7,419 nt of DNA from JAWWBS01 sp033720815 (GCA_033720815.1 JAWWBT010000115.1:1-7419); one strand, 5' to 3'. Shown: positions 1-6,338, counted from the first letter of the stretch. Numbers and translations: made by a program. Notes: a model not told the origin generated them from the letters alone.

Positions 1-2545
1 ACCGGAAGGCACCCGCCGCGGCAAGTGCTTCGAGTACTTCGCGTTTCAACCTTGCCCGCTCGACCAGTTCGTTCACATCGCGGTAACCGGCAGCTGGCCG
101 CGCATTCACGATACGCTTCGCGGCATCTTCTTCCAGGCCCTTCACGCGACGGAAACCCAGCCTCACTGACGGCCACTGGCGGCGACCTTCCAGCACGGAA
201 TCCCATTCGCTGTACTGCACGTCGACCGGCAGGAATTCCACGTCGTGGCGCTGCGCGTCCTGCACCAGCTGTGCAGGACCGTAGAAACCCATCGGCAGGC
301 TGTTGAGAAGTGCCGCGGTGAAGGCAGCCGGTTCATGGCGTTTCAGCCAGGCCGACACGTAGACCAGCAAGGCGAAGCTCGCCGCATGCGATTCCGGAAA
401 ACCATACTCGCCAAAGCCCTGCAGTTGCCGGTAGATCTGCGCAGCGAACTCCTCGCTGTAGCCACGCTGGCGCATGCCTTCCTTGATCTTCTGTTCGAAA
501 GGTTCCAGGCCACCGCGCTTGCGCCAGGCCGCCATCGCGCGACGCAACTGGTCGGCCTCGCCCGGAGTGAATCCTGCGGCAACCACGGCGAGCTGCATCG
601 CCTGCTCCTGGAAGATCGGCACACCGAGCGTGCGTTCCAGTACGCTCCTCACCGCCTCGCTGGGATAATCCACCGGTTCCTCACCGCAACGGCGACGCAG
701 GTAGGGATGCACCATGTCGCCCTGGATCGGGCCGGGCCGTACGATGGCGACTTCGATAACAAGGTCGTAATAGCAACGCGGTTTCAGTCGCGGCAGCATT
801 GCCATCTGCGCGCGCGACTCGACCTGGAACACGCCCATGGTGTCGCCGCGCTGGATCATGGCATAGGTCTCGGCATCCTCCACCGGCACGCTTGCAAGCG
901 TGTATGCCGTGCCACGCCATCTGTTCACCATGTCCAGCGCACGGCGGATCGCAGTCAGCATGCCAAGTGCCAGCACGTCGACCTTCAACAGGCCCAGCGA
1001 TTCGAGGTCATCCTTGTCCCACTGGATGATGCTGCGCTCCGGCATCGCGGCGTTTTCCACCGGCACCAGCTCATCCAGGGTATTGCGTGCAATGACGAAG
1101 CCGCCGACATGCTGCGAGAGATGTCTTGGAAAACCGAGTAGTTGATTTACCAGCACGACCAGCCGATGGATCACGGGGTTGGCAGGATCCAGGCCCGCCT
1201 CGCGGATGCGGTCTTCCGCCAGCTTGCGACCATCCCACCACTGCACCGCGTGCGACAGGTTCTCGATCTGCGCGGTCGCCAGTCCCAGTGCCTTGCCGAC
1301 ATCACGCACGGCACTGCGCGGCCGGTAAGTGATCACCGTTGCCGCAATCGCGGCGCGCTCACGACCGTATTTCGCATAGATGTACTGGATGACTTCCTCG
1401 CGTCGTTCATGCTCGAAATCGACGTCGATATCCGGTGGTTCGTCGCGCTCCTTCGAGATGAAGCGTTCGAACACCAGCGACATGCGCGCCGGGTCGACTT
1501 CGGTAATACCCAGGCAGAAACACACCGCGGAATTCGCCGCCGATCCGCGCCCCTGGCAAAGGATGCCGCGCGAGCGCGCGAAGGAAACGACATCGTGCAC
1601 GGTGAGGAAGAAGGGTTCGTATTTCATCTCGGCAACCAGCGCGAGTTCATGCTCGACCTGGTTGACGACCTTTTCCGAAGCACCATCCGGCCAGCGTCGC
1701 TGCATTCCTTCGTAGGCGAGCTTGCGCAGGTGCGAGCCTGGTGTCTCGCCAGGGGGTACGAGCTCTTCGGGATATTCGTAGCGCAGTTCATCGAGACGAA
1801 AGCTGCACACATCGGCAAGACGAACGCTTTCCGCCAGCCACTGCGCCGGGTAGATGTCGGCGAGCACCTCGCGTGGTCGCAGGTGACGCTCGCCATTCGG
1901 GTAGAGGTGGTAGCCCGCGATCGCCAGCGGCTTGCCGATGCGGATTGCCGTCAACGTGTCCTGCAGGGCCCGACGGCCGCGCACATGCATGTGCACGTCA
2001 CCGCTGGCGACAACGGGAATGCCGAGGCTGGCACTCACCTGCTCCAGCTGCGCGAAACGCGCAGCACGGTCTGCCTCGCCCAGCCATTCCGCCGCGATGC
2101 GCAGGCGATCACCGAACTGCGCACGCAGCCACTGGCCGGTTTCCTGTGCGATGAGACGACCCGGCAACCACAACAGCCAGCAACCCGGCAGGCCGTCAGC
2201 AAGATCCTCGCGACCAAGCCGGTACTCACCCTTCACTGCCGCACGCCGACCACGCGAGATCAACCGGCACAGGCTGTTGTAGCCGTTGCGATCACGCGCC
2301 AGCGCGACCAGCTTCACGCCGTCAGCCAGCGTGAATTCCGTACCGATGACAAGATGGATACCCTGCTCGCACGCGGCTTCCCAGGCCCGCACCACACCAG
2401 CCACCGAACATTCGTCGGTGATGGCGATGGCGCGATAGCCAAGGCTTGCTGCCTGCTCGACCAGTTCCTCCGGGTGCGAGGCACCACGCAGGAAAGTGAA
2501 ATTCGAGAGACAGTGAAGCTCCGCGTAGTCGGGAAACTCGCGCAT
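1..2545 (-). CDS. dnaE2: Error-prone DNA polymerase DnaE2 (ImuC), C-terminus cut by window edge
   Basis: This is the SOS-induced alpha-type (C-family) polymerase that does the synthesis step in ImuA-ImuB-DnaE2 translesion mutagenesis. I translated the minus strand from 2545 to the window edge and found 848 uninterrupted residues. The family is usually about 1,000-1,080 residues, so roughly the last 200 (OB-fold end) are missing. The PHP domain begins ELHCLSNFTF (9-18) with ITDE at 42-45; where an active PHP domain has HxH, here it is H11-C-L13, so PHP metal binding is probably lost. The polymerase core shows QGRGSAANS (331-339), the acidic PDIDVDF motif (371-377), HVGGFVIA (479-486), and KVD (521-523) matching the third catalytic aspartate of DnaE. 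Start choice: a TAA lies in frame three codons before ATG 2545, so nothing earlier is possible. A LexA box lies about 60 bp upstream. Housekeeping dnaE is unlikely given the neighbours and the HCLSNF/ITDE signatures. Confidence 0.96.
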   Translation of the reverse strand, partial: MREFPDYAELHCLSNFTFLRGASHPEELVEQAASLGYRAIAITDECSVAGVVRAWEAACEQGIHLVIGTEFTLADGVKLVALARDRNGYNSLCRLISRGRRAAVKGEYRLGREDLADGLPGCWLLWLPGRLIAQETGQWLRAQFGDRLRIAAEWLGEADRAARFAQLEQVSASLGIPVVASGDVHMHVRGRRALQDTLTAIRIGKPLAIAGYHLYPNGERHLRPREVLADIYPAQWLAESVRLADVCSFRLDELRYEYPEELVPPGETPGSHLRKLAYEGMQRRWPDGASEKVVNQVEHELALVAEMKYEPFFLTVHDVVSFARSRGILCQGRGSAANSAVCFCLGITEVDPARMSLVFERFISKERDEPPDIDVDFEHERREEVIQYIYAKYGRERAAIAATVITYRPRSAVRDVGKALGLATAQIENLSHAVQWWDGRKLAEDRIREAGLDPANPVIHRLVVLVNQLLGFPRHLSQHVGGFVIARNTLDELVPVENAAMPERSIIQWDKDDLESLGLLKVDVLALGMLTAIRRALDMVNRWRGTAYTLASVPVEDAETYAMIQRGDTMGVFQVESRAQMAMLPRLKPRCYYDLVIEVAIVRPGPIQGDMVHPYLRRRCGEEPVDYPSEAVRSVLERTLGVPIFQEQAMQLAVVAAGFTPGEADQLRRAMAAWRKRGGLEPFEQKIKEGMRQRGYSEEFAAQIYRQLQGFGEYGFPESHAASFALLVYVSAWLKRHEPAAFTAALLNSLPMGFYGPAQLVQDAQRHDVEFLPVDVQYSEWDSVLEGRRQWPSVRLGFRRVKGLEEDAAKRIVNARPAAGYRDVNELVERARLKREVLEALAAAGAFR

Positions 2546-2606
2546 GCACGTTTACCTGCCGGGGTATTCCAGGGTGATGGGCAGGTCGTGGGGACCATTG
2601 CCCGAT

Positions 2607-2626
2607 AACTGTATATTCATACAGTA
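2607..2626 (-). promoter_or_regulatory. LexA box (SOS operator) of dnaE2
   Basis: On the minus strand the core at 2609-2624 reads CTGTATGAATATACAG, a perfect CTGT-N8-ACAG match, with T-A and T-T flanks close to the E. coli consensus. It lies in the imuB-dnaE2 gap, ending 61 bp before the dnaE2 ATG. LexA bound here would block a promoter in this gap. I could not pick out convincing -35 and -10 boxes. The site implies that dnaE2 is expressed from its own SOS promoter, in addition to any read-through from imuB. Confidence 0.9.
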
Positions 2627-2656
2627 TCGGCAAAATTACAAGCACTGCGGCGGGAA

Positions 2657-2668
2657 CGGGATATCCCG
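2657..2668. repeat. 12-bp perfect palindrome CGGGATATCCCG in the imuB-dnaE2 gap
   Basis: CGGGATATCCCG is its own reverse complement. It lies 14 bp after the imuB stop codon and about 30 bp upstream of the dnaE2 LexA box. No T-tract follows it on the minus strand, so it does not look like an intrinsic terminator. It could be a protein-binding site or a short hairpin at the end of the imuB message. Confidence 0.45.
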
Positions 2669-2681
2669 ATAACTCATTGAA

Positions 2682-4223
2682 TCAATTGAAATATCCATGC
2701 AGGAACCAGTTGTCGCTACGCTGGTTCCGGAATATCCAGCACAGGCGCCCGTCACGGTCACGGGCCCGCCAGTAATCGCGACGCACATCGGCCCCGTCCC
2801 ACCAGCCGGACTCGATACGCTCCGGCCCTTCCAGCAGCGCCATGCCGCGCGGCCCTTCCTGCCCCGCTGCCAGGGCCTCCGGCTGCGGCAACAGCCAGAG
2901 TGGCCGGCGTGCGGCGACAGACTCTGCCGGCACTACCTCGCCCGGCTCACCGCTTCGCACGGCAAGCTCCGGACGATGATCCGGCAGGGCTGCCAGCGAC
3001 TCCACTGCCTCATCACCGAGCCGCGCCCGCAGGCATTCGACCAGTTCGTCCCAGCGCGAGGCCTCCGCACTGTCACGAAACAGTCCCTGGACACGACCGG
3101 ACGCCGTCTCCATGCGCAACGCCTGCAGGCGGATATGCTGTACCGGCGCGGACAACTGCACCTTTTCCAGCTTCTGTTCCAGCAAGCGTTCCATACGGGA
3201 GAATTCGCGGGTCGCCTCACCGTGGCCAAGATCGACCCGTGTGATGCCCTTGTCGCGATCGGTCAGTTCGAGCCGCCAGCGCAACACTCCCTGCTGGGTT
3301 GCCAGCAGGTAGCCTGCAAATTCGCGCAGCAGGATGCGTGTGGGATGAAGCAAGACGGGCGCCGCCTCGATTTCGTAATTCAGGTCGAGATCCGCGCGAA
3401 ATTGCGGCGGTGGCTGCAGGGGCTCCCGGACATCCGGCGCACGGCCCAGCGCCTGGTCGAGAATCGCCAGCGTGCCGGCACCGAAACGGCGCGCAAAGCC
3501 ATCGCGCGGCAGGCGCACCAGGTCACCGACATGGCGCGCGCCTATACCCGCAAAGCGTGCCAGCAGGCGATCGGAAAAACCGGTACATGCCAGCGGTAGT
3601 GAGGCCAGTTCTGCAGGCAGGCGCTCGAGCTTCTGCACGCACTGCCCGCCACCGGATGCCGCAAACCAGCTCGCAGCACGGGGCGTCGGTGCAATCGCGG
3701 TACGCGCGTGGAAGCCCAGCTCGGCCAGGCCATCACGCAATATCCTCTCCAGCCGGCGCGCGCCACCAAACAGCTGCAGGGAGCCACGGATTTCCAGCAA
3801 CAGGCAGGCATCGTCGAGCACGACCAGTGGCGTGAACTGGCCGCACCAGGCCGCCAGTCGCCGGCGCATGACGGCCTCCCGGCGCGGTTCGACTTCATGG
3901 ATTTCCAGCGCGGGACAGAGTGCCCAGGCTGCCGCCAGCGACAGGCCCGCCTGCACACCAGCAACCGCTGCCTGTTCATCACGGCTATGAATACTCGCCT
4001 GGTTACCGCGGGTTTCGATGATGGCCTGGGGTGCCATTGCGTGCGGCTGTACCCGGCGGCGCATGTCCAGCGCGAGCTGCGGCAGTTCGACCGCCAGCCA
4101 TAGCCTGGTCGGGCGCGGCCGTCGCGGCGCAGGTTCCGGAACGGCTTCCCTCGCCTGCCGCGCACCCGGCGACGGGCGATCCTCCGCCGGATGCGGAAAC
4201 AGTGACTGCTGCGTTGACGCCAT
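2682..4223 (-). CDS. imuB: ImuB, catalytically inactive Y-family polymerase-like mutasome protein
   Basis: ImuB links the mutasome to the sliding clamp. From ATG 4223 it is 513 residues, normal for the family. The Y-family palm starts LWLAVELPQLAL (40-51), where active enzymes carry an acidic metal-binding motif; that motif is absent, as is typical of ImuB. The second palm segment VLDDACLLLEI (135-145) keeps aspartates and runs into GSLQLFGG (147-154). A thumb-like helix-hairpin-helix segment FAGIGARHVGDLVRLP lies at 224-239. The C-terminal ImuB-specific block (about 466-513) has GPERIESGWWDG and ends WFLHGYFN. RRPLWLL (439-445) sits where other ImuB proteins carry a clamp-binding motif. Residues 5-9, QQSLF, also resemble one. 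Start choice: GGAGG lies four bases before ATG 4223. The frame stays open back to 4295, but the added residues are an odd aromatic-rich stretch inside a repeat element, so I rejected the longer form. DnaE2 follows after 136 bp. Confidence 0.96.
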   Translation of the reverse strand: MASTQQSLFPHPAEDRPSPGARQAREAVPEPAPRRPRPTRLWLAVELPQLALDMRRRVQPHAMAPQAIIETRGNQASIHSRDEQAAVAGVQAGLSLAAAWALCPALEIHEVEPRREAVMRRRLAAWCGQFTPLVVLDDACLLLEIRGSLQLFGGARRLERILRDGLAELGFHARTAIAPTPRAASWFAASGGGQCVQKLERLPAELASLPLACTGFSDRLLARFAGIGARHVGDLVRLPRDGFARRFGAGTLAILDQALGRAPDVREPLQPPPQFRADLDLNYEIEAAPVLLHPTRILLREFAGYLLATQQGVLRWRLELTDRDKGITRVDLGHGEATREFSRMERLLEQKLEKVQLSAPVQHIRLQALRMETASGRVQGLFRDSAEASRWDELVECLRARLGDEAVESLAALPDHRPELAVRSGEPGEVVPAESVAARRPLWLLPQPEALAAGQEGPRGMALLEGPERIESGWWDGADVRRDYWRARDRDGRLCWIFRNQRSDNWFLHGYFN

Positions 4224-4227
4224 GAGG

Positions 4228-4232
4228 CCTCC
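4228..4232 (-). promoter_or_regulatory. Ribosome binding site of imuB
   Basis: On the minus strand GGAGG stands four bases before ATG 4223. The spacing is short but the match is full, and it decides for this start over the in-frame ATG at 4295, which would add 24 residues. Confidence 0.7.
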
Positions 4233-4265
4233 GAGCAGGAAGAAAAACGGGAAGGAGAAGTAAAA

Positions 4266-4380
4266 GGACCCGGTGTCCAGAACGATCCCGAGCATCGGTC
4301 TTGGGAGGATCGCTTCTACAAGTTACGTAAATCCTGTAAAAGCTGTGTGCTCGTTCACGTCCATGTTGGACACCGGGTCC
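4266..4380. repeat. Inverted pair of 14-bp near-palindromes in the imuA-imuB gap
   Basis: The left arm GGACCCGGTGTCCA (4266-4279) and right arm TGGACACCGGGTCC (4367-4380) are perfect reverse complements separated by 87 bases. Each arm is itself an imperfect palindrome (GGAC...GTCC), so each could bind a dimeric protein or fold on its own. Together they could form a 14-bp stem with a long loop in the imuA-imuB message, and on the minus strand the second arm is followed by TTTT. I see no clear target-site duplication. Possibilities are a small non-autonomous mobile element, a REP-like element, an attenuating hairpin or a paired operator. Confidence 0.7.
4283..4312. repeat. Small hairpin inside the imuA-imuB repeat element
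   Basis: CGATCC (4283-4288) pairs perfectly with GGATCG (4307-4312). Inside, CCGA and TCGG (4288-4291 and 4295-4298) can form a second small stem. Read on the minus strand, the flank TGTAGAAGCGATCC resembles in style the REP palindromes of other gammaproteobacteria, but this is from memory of the pattern, not a family assignment. Confidence 0.4.
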
Positions 4381-4401
4381 GAAACGAACCTGGCCGACCC
4401 T

Positions 4402-5046
4402 TTACGGGGCCTGTAGCCGGAGCCCTTCGACGGGGCGGCCACCGCGACATTTCAGCAGGCTGACGATCGGTTCACCCGTGGGCGTGTTATCGAGGACGAT
4501 GCGCAACGCGGCTGGAGAAAATCGCGTTGCCTGGCGCATCGGCCTGAAGAGTACTGCCCAGCCACCGCTCTCGGCGGCGGCGAGCTGCAGTCGCCGCAGG
4601 GACCTTTCGTCGCAGGAATCGATCCAGGCGAGAACCGTGGGACGGCCTCCGGAACGAAGTGCCTGCTCGGCAGACCACAGGATGTCCTGCAGTCGCCGCG
4701 GTCTTGCCACCAGCATCCTGGAGAGTCGCAGACCCGCTGCCGCCAGTGCCGGGGCATAGGGAATATGGGGTGGTGCGATCCAGGTGGCCCAGCGCTCCTG
4801 ATCGCTCAGGCGGGCCAAAGCCGGCATCAACAATGTTAGCTCACCGGCCCCTGTTCGTCTGCTTAGAATCTCTGTCAGGCTGCCCAGTGGCCAACCACCT
4901 CCGGGAAGAACCTCGTCCAACTCCTTGAATCCAGTAGAAATATTTTCACATCCGGAATTTTCCAGGCCTTTCGAAGCCCGCCAGACACCGGGCAGCGCGT
5001 CCAGTTCCACTGGCGCGCCGGGCGTGGCATCACTGCAGGCGGCCAT
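4402..5046 (-). CDS. imuA: ImuA, RecA/SulA-like accessory factor of SOS mutagenesis
   Basis: ImuA is required with ImuB for DnaE2-dependent mutagenesis and has a RecA-like fold; gammaproteobacterial members are sometimes labelled SulA-like. The protein is 214 residues, close to the usual length. The family N-terminus is present: VWRAS (21-25), then STGFKELDEVLPGGGWPLGS (37-56) and LTEIL (57-61). The stretch where a Walker A loop would sit reads SRRTGAGELTLL (62-73), without the lysine-Ser/Thr pair, so ATP binding of the RecA type is doubtful. Later family blocks are RPRRLQDILWSAEQALRSGG (115-134) and GGWAVLFRP (161-169). The ATG at 5046 lies inside lexA and the genes overlap by 17 bp, so translation is probably coupled. 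The ribosome binding site is weak (GGA next to the ATG), and the next in-frame ATG is about 70 codons on. Regulation should be by the LexA boxes upstream of lexA. It is unlikely to be a true division inhibitor, given the imuB and dnaE2 neighbours. Confidence 0.93.
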   Translation of the reverse strand: MAACSDATPGAPVELDALPGVWRASKGLENSGCENISTGFKELDEVLPGGGWPLGSLTEILSRRTGAGELTLLMPALARLSDQERWATWIAPPHIPYAPALAAAGLRLSRMLVARPRRLQDILWSAEQALRSGGRPTVLAWIDSCDERSLRRLQLAAAESGGWAVLFRPMRQATRFSPAALRIVLDNTPTGEPIVSLLKCRGGRPVEGLRLQAP

Positions 5047-5641
5047 TCCGGATGACGCCGACCACTACGCCCTCGATCACCATGCGGCGCTGCGACAAAT
5101 CGAAGTGGATCGGTTCGAATTCCTCGTTTTCCGGCAGCAGCCAGACCTCGCTGCCCTTCTGCCGGTAACGCTTCACGGTCACTTCATCGTCATCCAGGCG
5201 GGCAACGATGATCTGGCCGTTACGCACCTCGGGGGTACGGTGAATCGCCAGCAGGTCGCCATCGAGGATACCGGCATCCTTCATCGACATGCCCTGCACG
5301 GTCAGCAGGTAATGCGCCTTGGGCCGGAACAGCGCCGGGTCCATATGGAAATGCTGTTCGATGTTCTGCTCGGCCAGGATGGGATGCCCTGCCGCGACGC
5401 GACCCACCACCGGCAGGCCGGGATCTTCTTCCTCGACCAGGCGGATGCCACGCGATGCACCCGGAACCAGCTCGATCACGCCCTTGCGGGCCAGCGCGCG
5501 CAGGTGCTCCTCGGCCGAATTCGCCGACTTGAAGCCGAGTTCACGGGCAATTTCTGCCCGGGTCGGCGGCATCCCGGTTTCTTCCAGGTGGCCGCGGATC
5601 AACTCGAGGATCTCGGCCTGGCGTGCGGTGAGAGTGGTCAT
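5030..5641 (-). CDS. lexA: LexA, SOS-response repressor and self-cleaving protease
   Basis: LexA binds SOS operators as a dimer and cleaves itself when RecA filaments form on single-stranded DNA. The product is 203 residues against 202 in E. coli and aligns with it from end to end. The N-terminal winged helix-turn-helix includes TGMPPTRAEIARELGF (22-37) and the recognition segment KSANSAEEH (38-46), which keeps Ser39, Asn41, Glu44 and Glu45. The cleavage site is RVAAG, Ala84-Gly85, at the same residue numbers as in E. coli. The catalytic pair is Ser119 in QGMSM and Lys157 in VTVKR. The protein ends VVVGVIRNGRLQ. I chose ATG 5641, with GGGGG five bases upstream; an in-frame TTG at 5653 would only add four residues. 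Two LexA boxes 15-49 bp upstream indicate autoregulation. imuA overlaps the 3' end, so this LexA heads the mutasome operon. Whether it is the only LexA in the genome cannot be told here. Confidence 0.98.
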   Translation of the reverse strand: MTTLTARQAEILELIRGHLEETGMPPTRAEIARELGFKSANSAEEHLRALARKGVIELVPGASRGIRLVEEEDPGLPVVGRVAAGHPILAEQNIEQHFHMDPALFRPKAHYLLTVQGMSMKDAGILDGDLLAIHRTPEVRNGQIIVARLDDDEVTVKRYRQKGSEVWLLPENEEFEPIHFDLSQRRMVIEGVVVGVIRNGRLQ

Positions 5642-5655
5642 GTCAGCCCCCAAGA

Positions 5656-5671
5656 CTGTTGATACATACAG
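5656..5671 (-). promoter_or_regulatory. LexA box 1, proximal to lexA
   Basis: On the minus strand this reads CTGTATGTATCAACAG, a perfect CTGT-N8-ACAG match. It ends 14 bp before the lexA ATG and sits just upstream of the ribosome binding site, so bound LexA would cover the promoter or early transcript region. It forms a tandem with the box at 5675-5690, with centres 19 bp apart. Confidence 0.88.
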
Positions 5672-5674
5672 TAA

Positions 5675-5690
5675 CTGTAAATGTATACAG
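5675..5690 (-). promoter_or_regulatory. LexA box 2, distal to lexA
   Basis: On the minus strand this reads CTGTATACATTTACAG, again a perfect CTGT-N8-ACAG match. Only three bases separate it from box 1. Two adjacent operators upstream of lexA is the arrangement known from E. coli and usually gives tight autoregulation. Here it would also control imuA. Confidence 0.9.
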
Positions 5691-5725
5691 GAATTGCGGG
5701 GGATGCAAGTGAGAAAACGGACACG

Positions 5726-5752
5726 AAAAAGCCGGCCCTTCTCAGGGCCGGC
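5726..5752 (-). terminator. Rho-independent terminator of the ialB-family gene
   Basis: A perfect 9-bp stem, GCCGGCCCT (5731-5739) with AGGGCCGGC (5744-5752), closes a four-base loop. On the minus strand it is followed at once by TTTTT (5730-5726). It starts 21 bp after the ialB-family stop codon and ends before the lexA operators, so it insulates the SOS operon from upstream transcription. Confidence 0.93.
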
Positions 5753-5773
5753 CTGATACAGAGGCGAGGCCGA

Positions 5774-6331
5774 TCAGTCGCGGCTGGCGTTCAACTCGCT
5801 CATGCCCTTGGTGAAGCCCTTCAGCGACAGTGGCACATTGATCGCACGGCGCTGCGGGTCGTAGAAAGTGACCTGCGCCTTGGTGCCCTTCTTGAAGGCA
5901 CTGACGATCTCTTCATTCATTGCCGTGTAAGCCAGGCAACCACCGGCGTCACAACGCTGCACGGCAAAACGCGCAGGCTCTTCCAGCCCATCGACACTGA
6001 CAGTAATACCCTGCGTGAGCAGGATACCGAGCGGTGCCGTAACGAGGAGTACCGGACGCTCGTTGTCCCCGATGTAGCCGACACGGGTAAGCAGCAGGCG
6101 CTGCTGCCGGGCACCATCTTCCGGCAACTCGCCTTCACCCTGGCTGTTGTTCAGCAGGGCTGTCTGGAACAGGTTGCAGCTTTCCTTGCTCTCGTCCACA
6201 TCACCTGCTTCGTTTTCCGGTGCCTGGCAGACGTAACCCCAGTCACCAAAATTGTCCCGACGGGTTTCGGCTGCCTGAGCCGGCAGCGCGAACATCGCAG
6301 CCAGCAGGAAAAGGATTGAACCTCGCATCAT
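5774..6331 (-). CDS. Secreted invasion-associated locus B (IalB) family protein
   Basis: The family is named after the Bartonella IalB protein, but most members are periplasmic or surface proteins of unknown role in free-living bacteria, so no virulence role should be assumed. The product is 185 residues. A signal peptide covers about 1-21 (MMRGS, then a hydrophobic run, then ALPAQAAE, with likely cleavage at or near Ala20 or Ala21). The family core follows: FGDWGYVCQ (28-36), SCNLFQ (51-56), PLGILLTQG (100-108), a CDAGGC pair (Cys127, Cys132) and a C-terminal VPLSLKGF segment. The four cysteines 35, 52, 127 and 132 suggest two disulfides in the periplasm. Start choice: GGGGAG lies seven bases before ATG 6331. 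The frame is open back to an ATG at 6424, eleven bases after the sdaA stop, but that would put 31 extra residues before the signal peptide. A terminator follows the gene. Confidence 0.9.
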   Translation of the reverse strand: MMRGSILFLLAAMFALPAQAAETRRDNFGDWGYVCQAPENEAGDVDESKESCNLFQTALLNNSQGEGELPEDGARQQRLLLTRVGYIGDNERPVLLVTAPLGILLTQGITVSVDGLEEPARFAVQRCDAGGCLAYTAMNEEIVSAFKKGTKAQVTFYDPQRRAINVPLSLKGFTKGMSELNASRD

Positions 6332-6338
6332 CTGGAAT

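Larger units (their letters stand above)
2601..2674. repeat. 10-bp direct repeat CCCGATAACT flanking the dnaE2 operator region
   Basis: The plus-strand sequence CCCGATAACT occurs exactly at 2601-2610 and again at 2665-2674, 64 bp apart. The first copy runs into the dnaE2-proximal half of the LexA box; the second overlaps the palindrome at 2657-2668. The copies do not match beyond 10 bp. They could be half-sites for another regulator, a trace of local duplication, or chance. Confidence 0.5.

Noticed and set aside
245..2608. Two long plus-strand open frames (298 and 488 codons) in the same phase, split only by a TAG at 1139-1141
   Set aside because: They are exact antiphase shadows of dnaE2: each plus codon is the complement of a dnaE2 codon, so a stop needs TTA, CTA or TCA in dnaE2, which are rare in this GC-rich gene. 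The minus-strand product is a clear polymerase with conserved motifs.
2697..3599. A 300-codon plus-strand open frame opposite imuB
   Set aside because: It lies wholly within imuB on the other strand, has no recognisable domain, and its openness follows from the codon bias of imuB.
4224..4295. N-terminal extension of imuB from ATG 4295 with an aromatic, hydrophobic stretch that looks like a membrane anchor
   Set aside because: A full GGAGG precedes ATG 4223, the extension runs through the left arm of the repeat element, and ImuB is a cytoplasmic protein with no membrane segment in the family.
4331..4350. Possible LexA box at CTGTAAAAGCTGTGTG upstream of imuB
   Set aside because: The second half-site is not ACAG at the required spacing, so it does not fit the operator pattern of the other three sites.
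4266..4380. Integron attC site in the imuA-imuB gap
   Set aside because: A GTCCAAC heptamer is present on the minus strand, but no matching GTTRRRY partner is found and there are no gene cassettes or integrase.
4402..5046. imuA as the cell-division inhibitor sulA
   Set aside because: The STGF...LPGGGWP block and the imuB-dnaE2 neighbours identify ImuA; the SulA label comes from distant similarity only.
5642..5653. Alternative TTG start of lexA at 5653
   Set aside because: ATG 5641 has a good Shine-Dalgarno sequence and gives residue numbering that matches E. coli LexA at the cleavage site.
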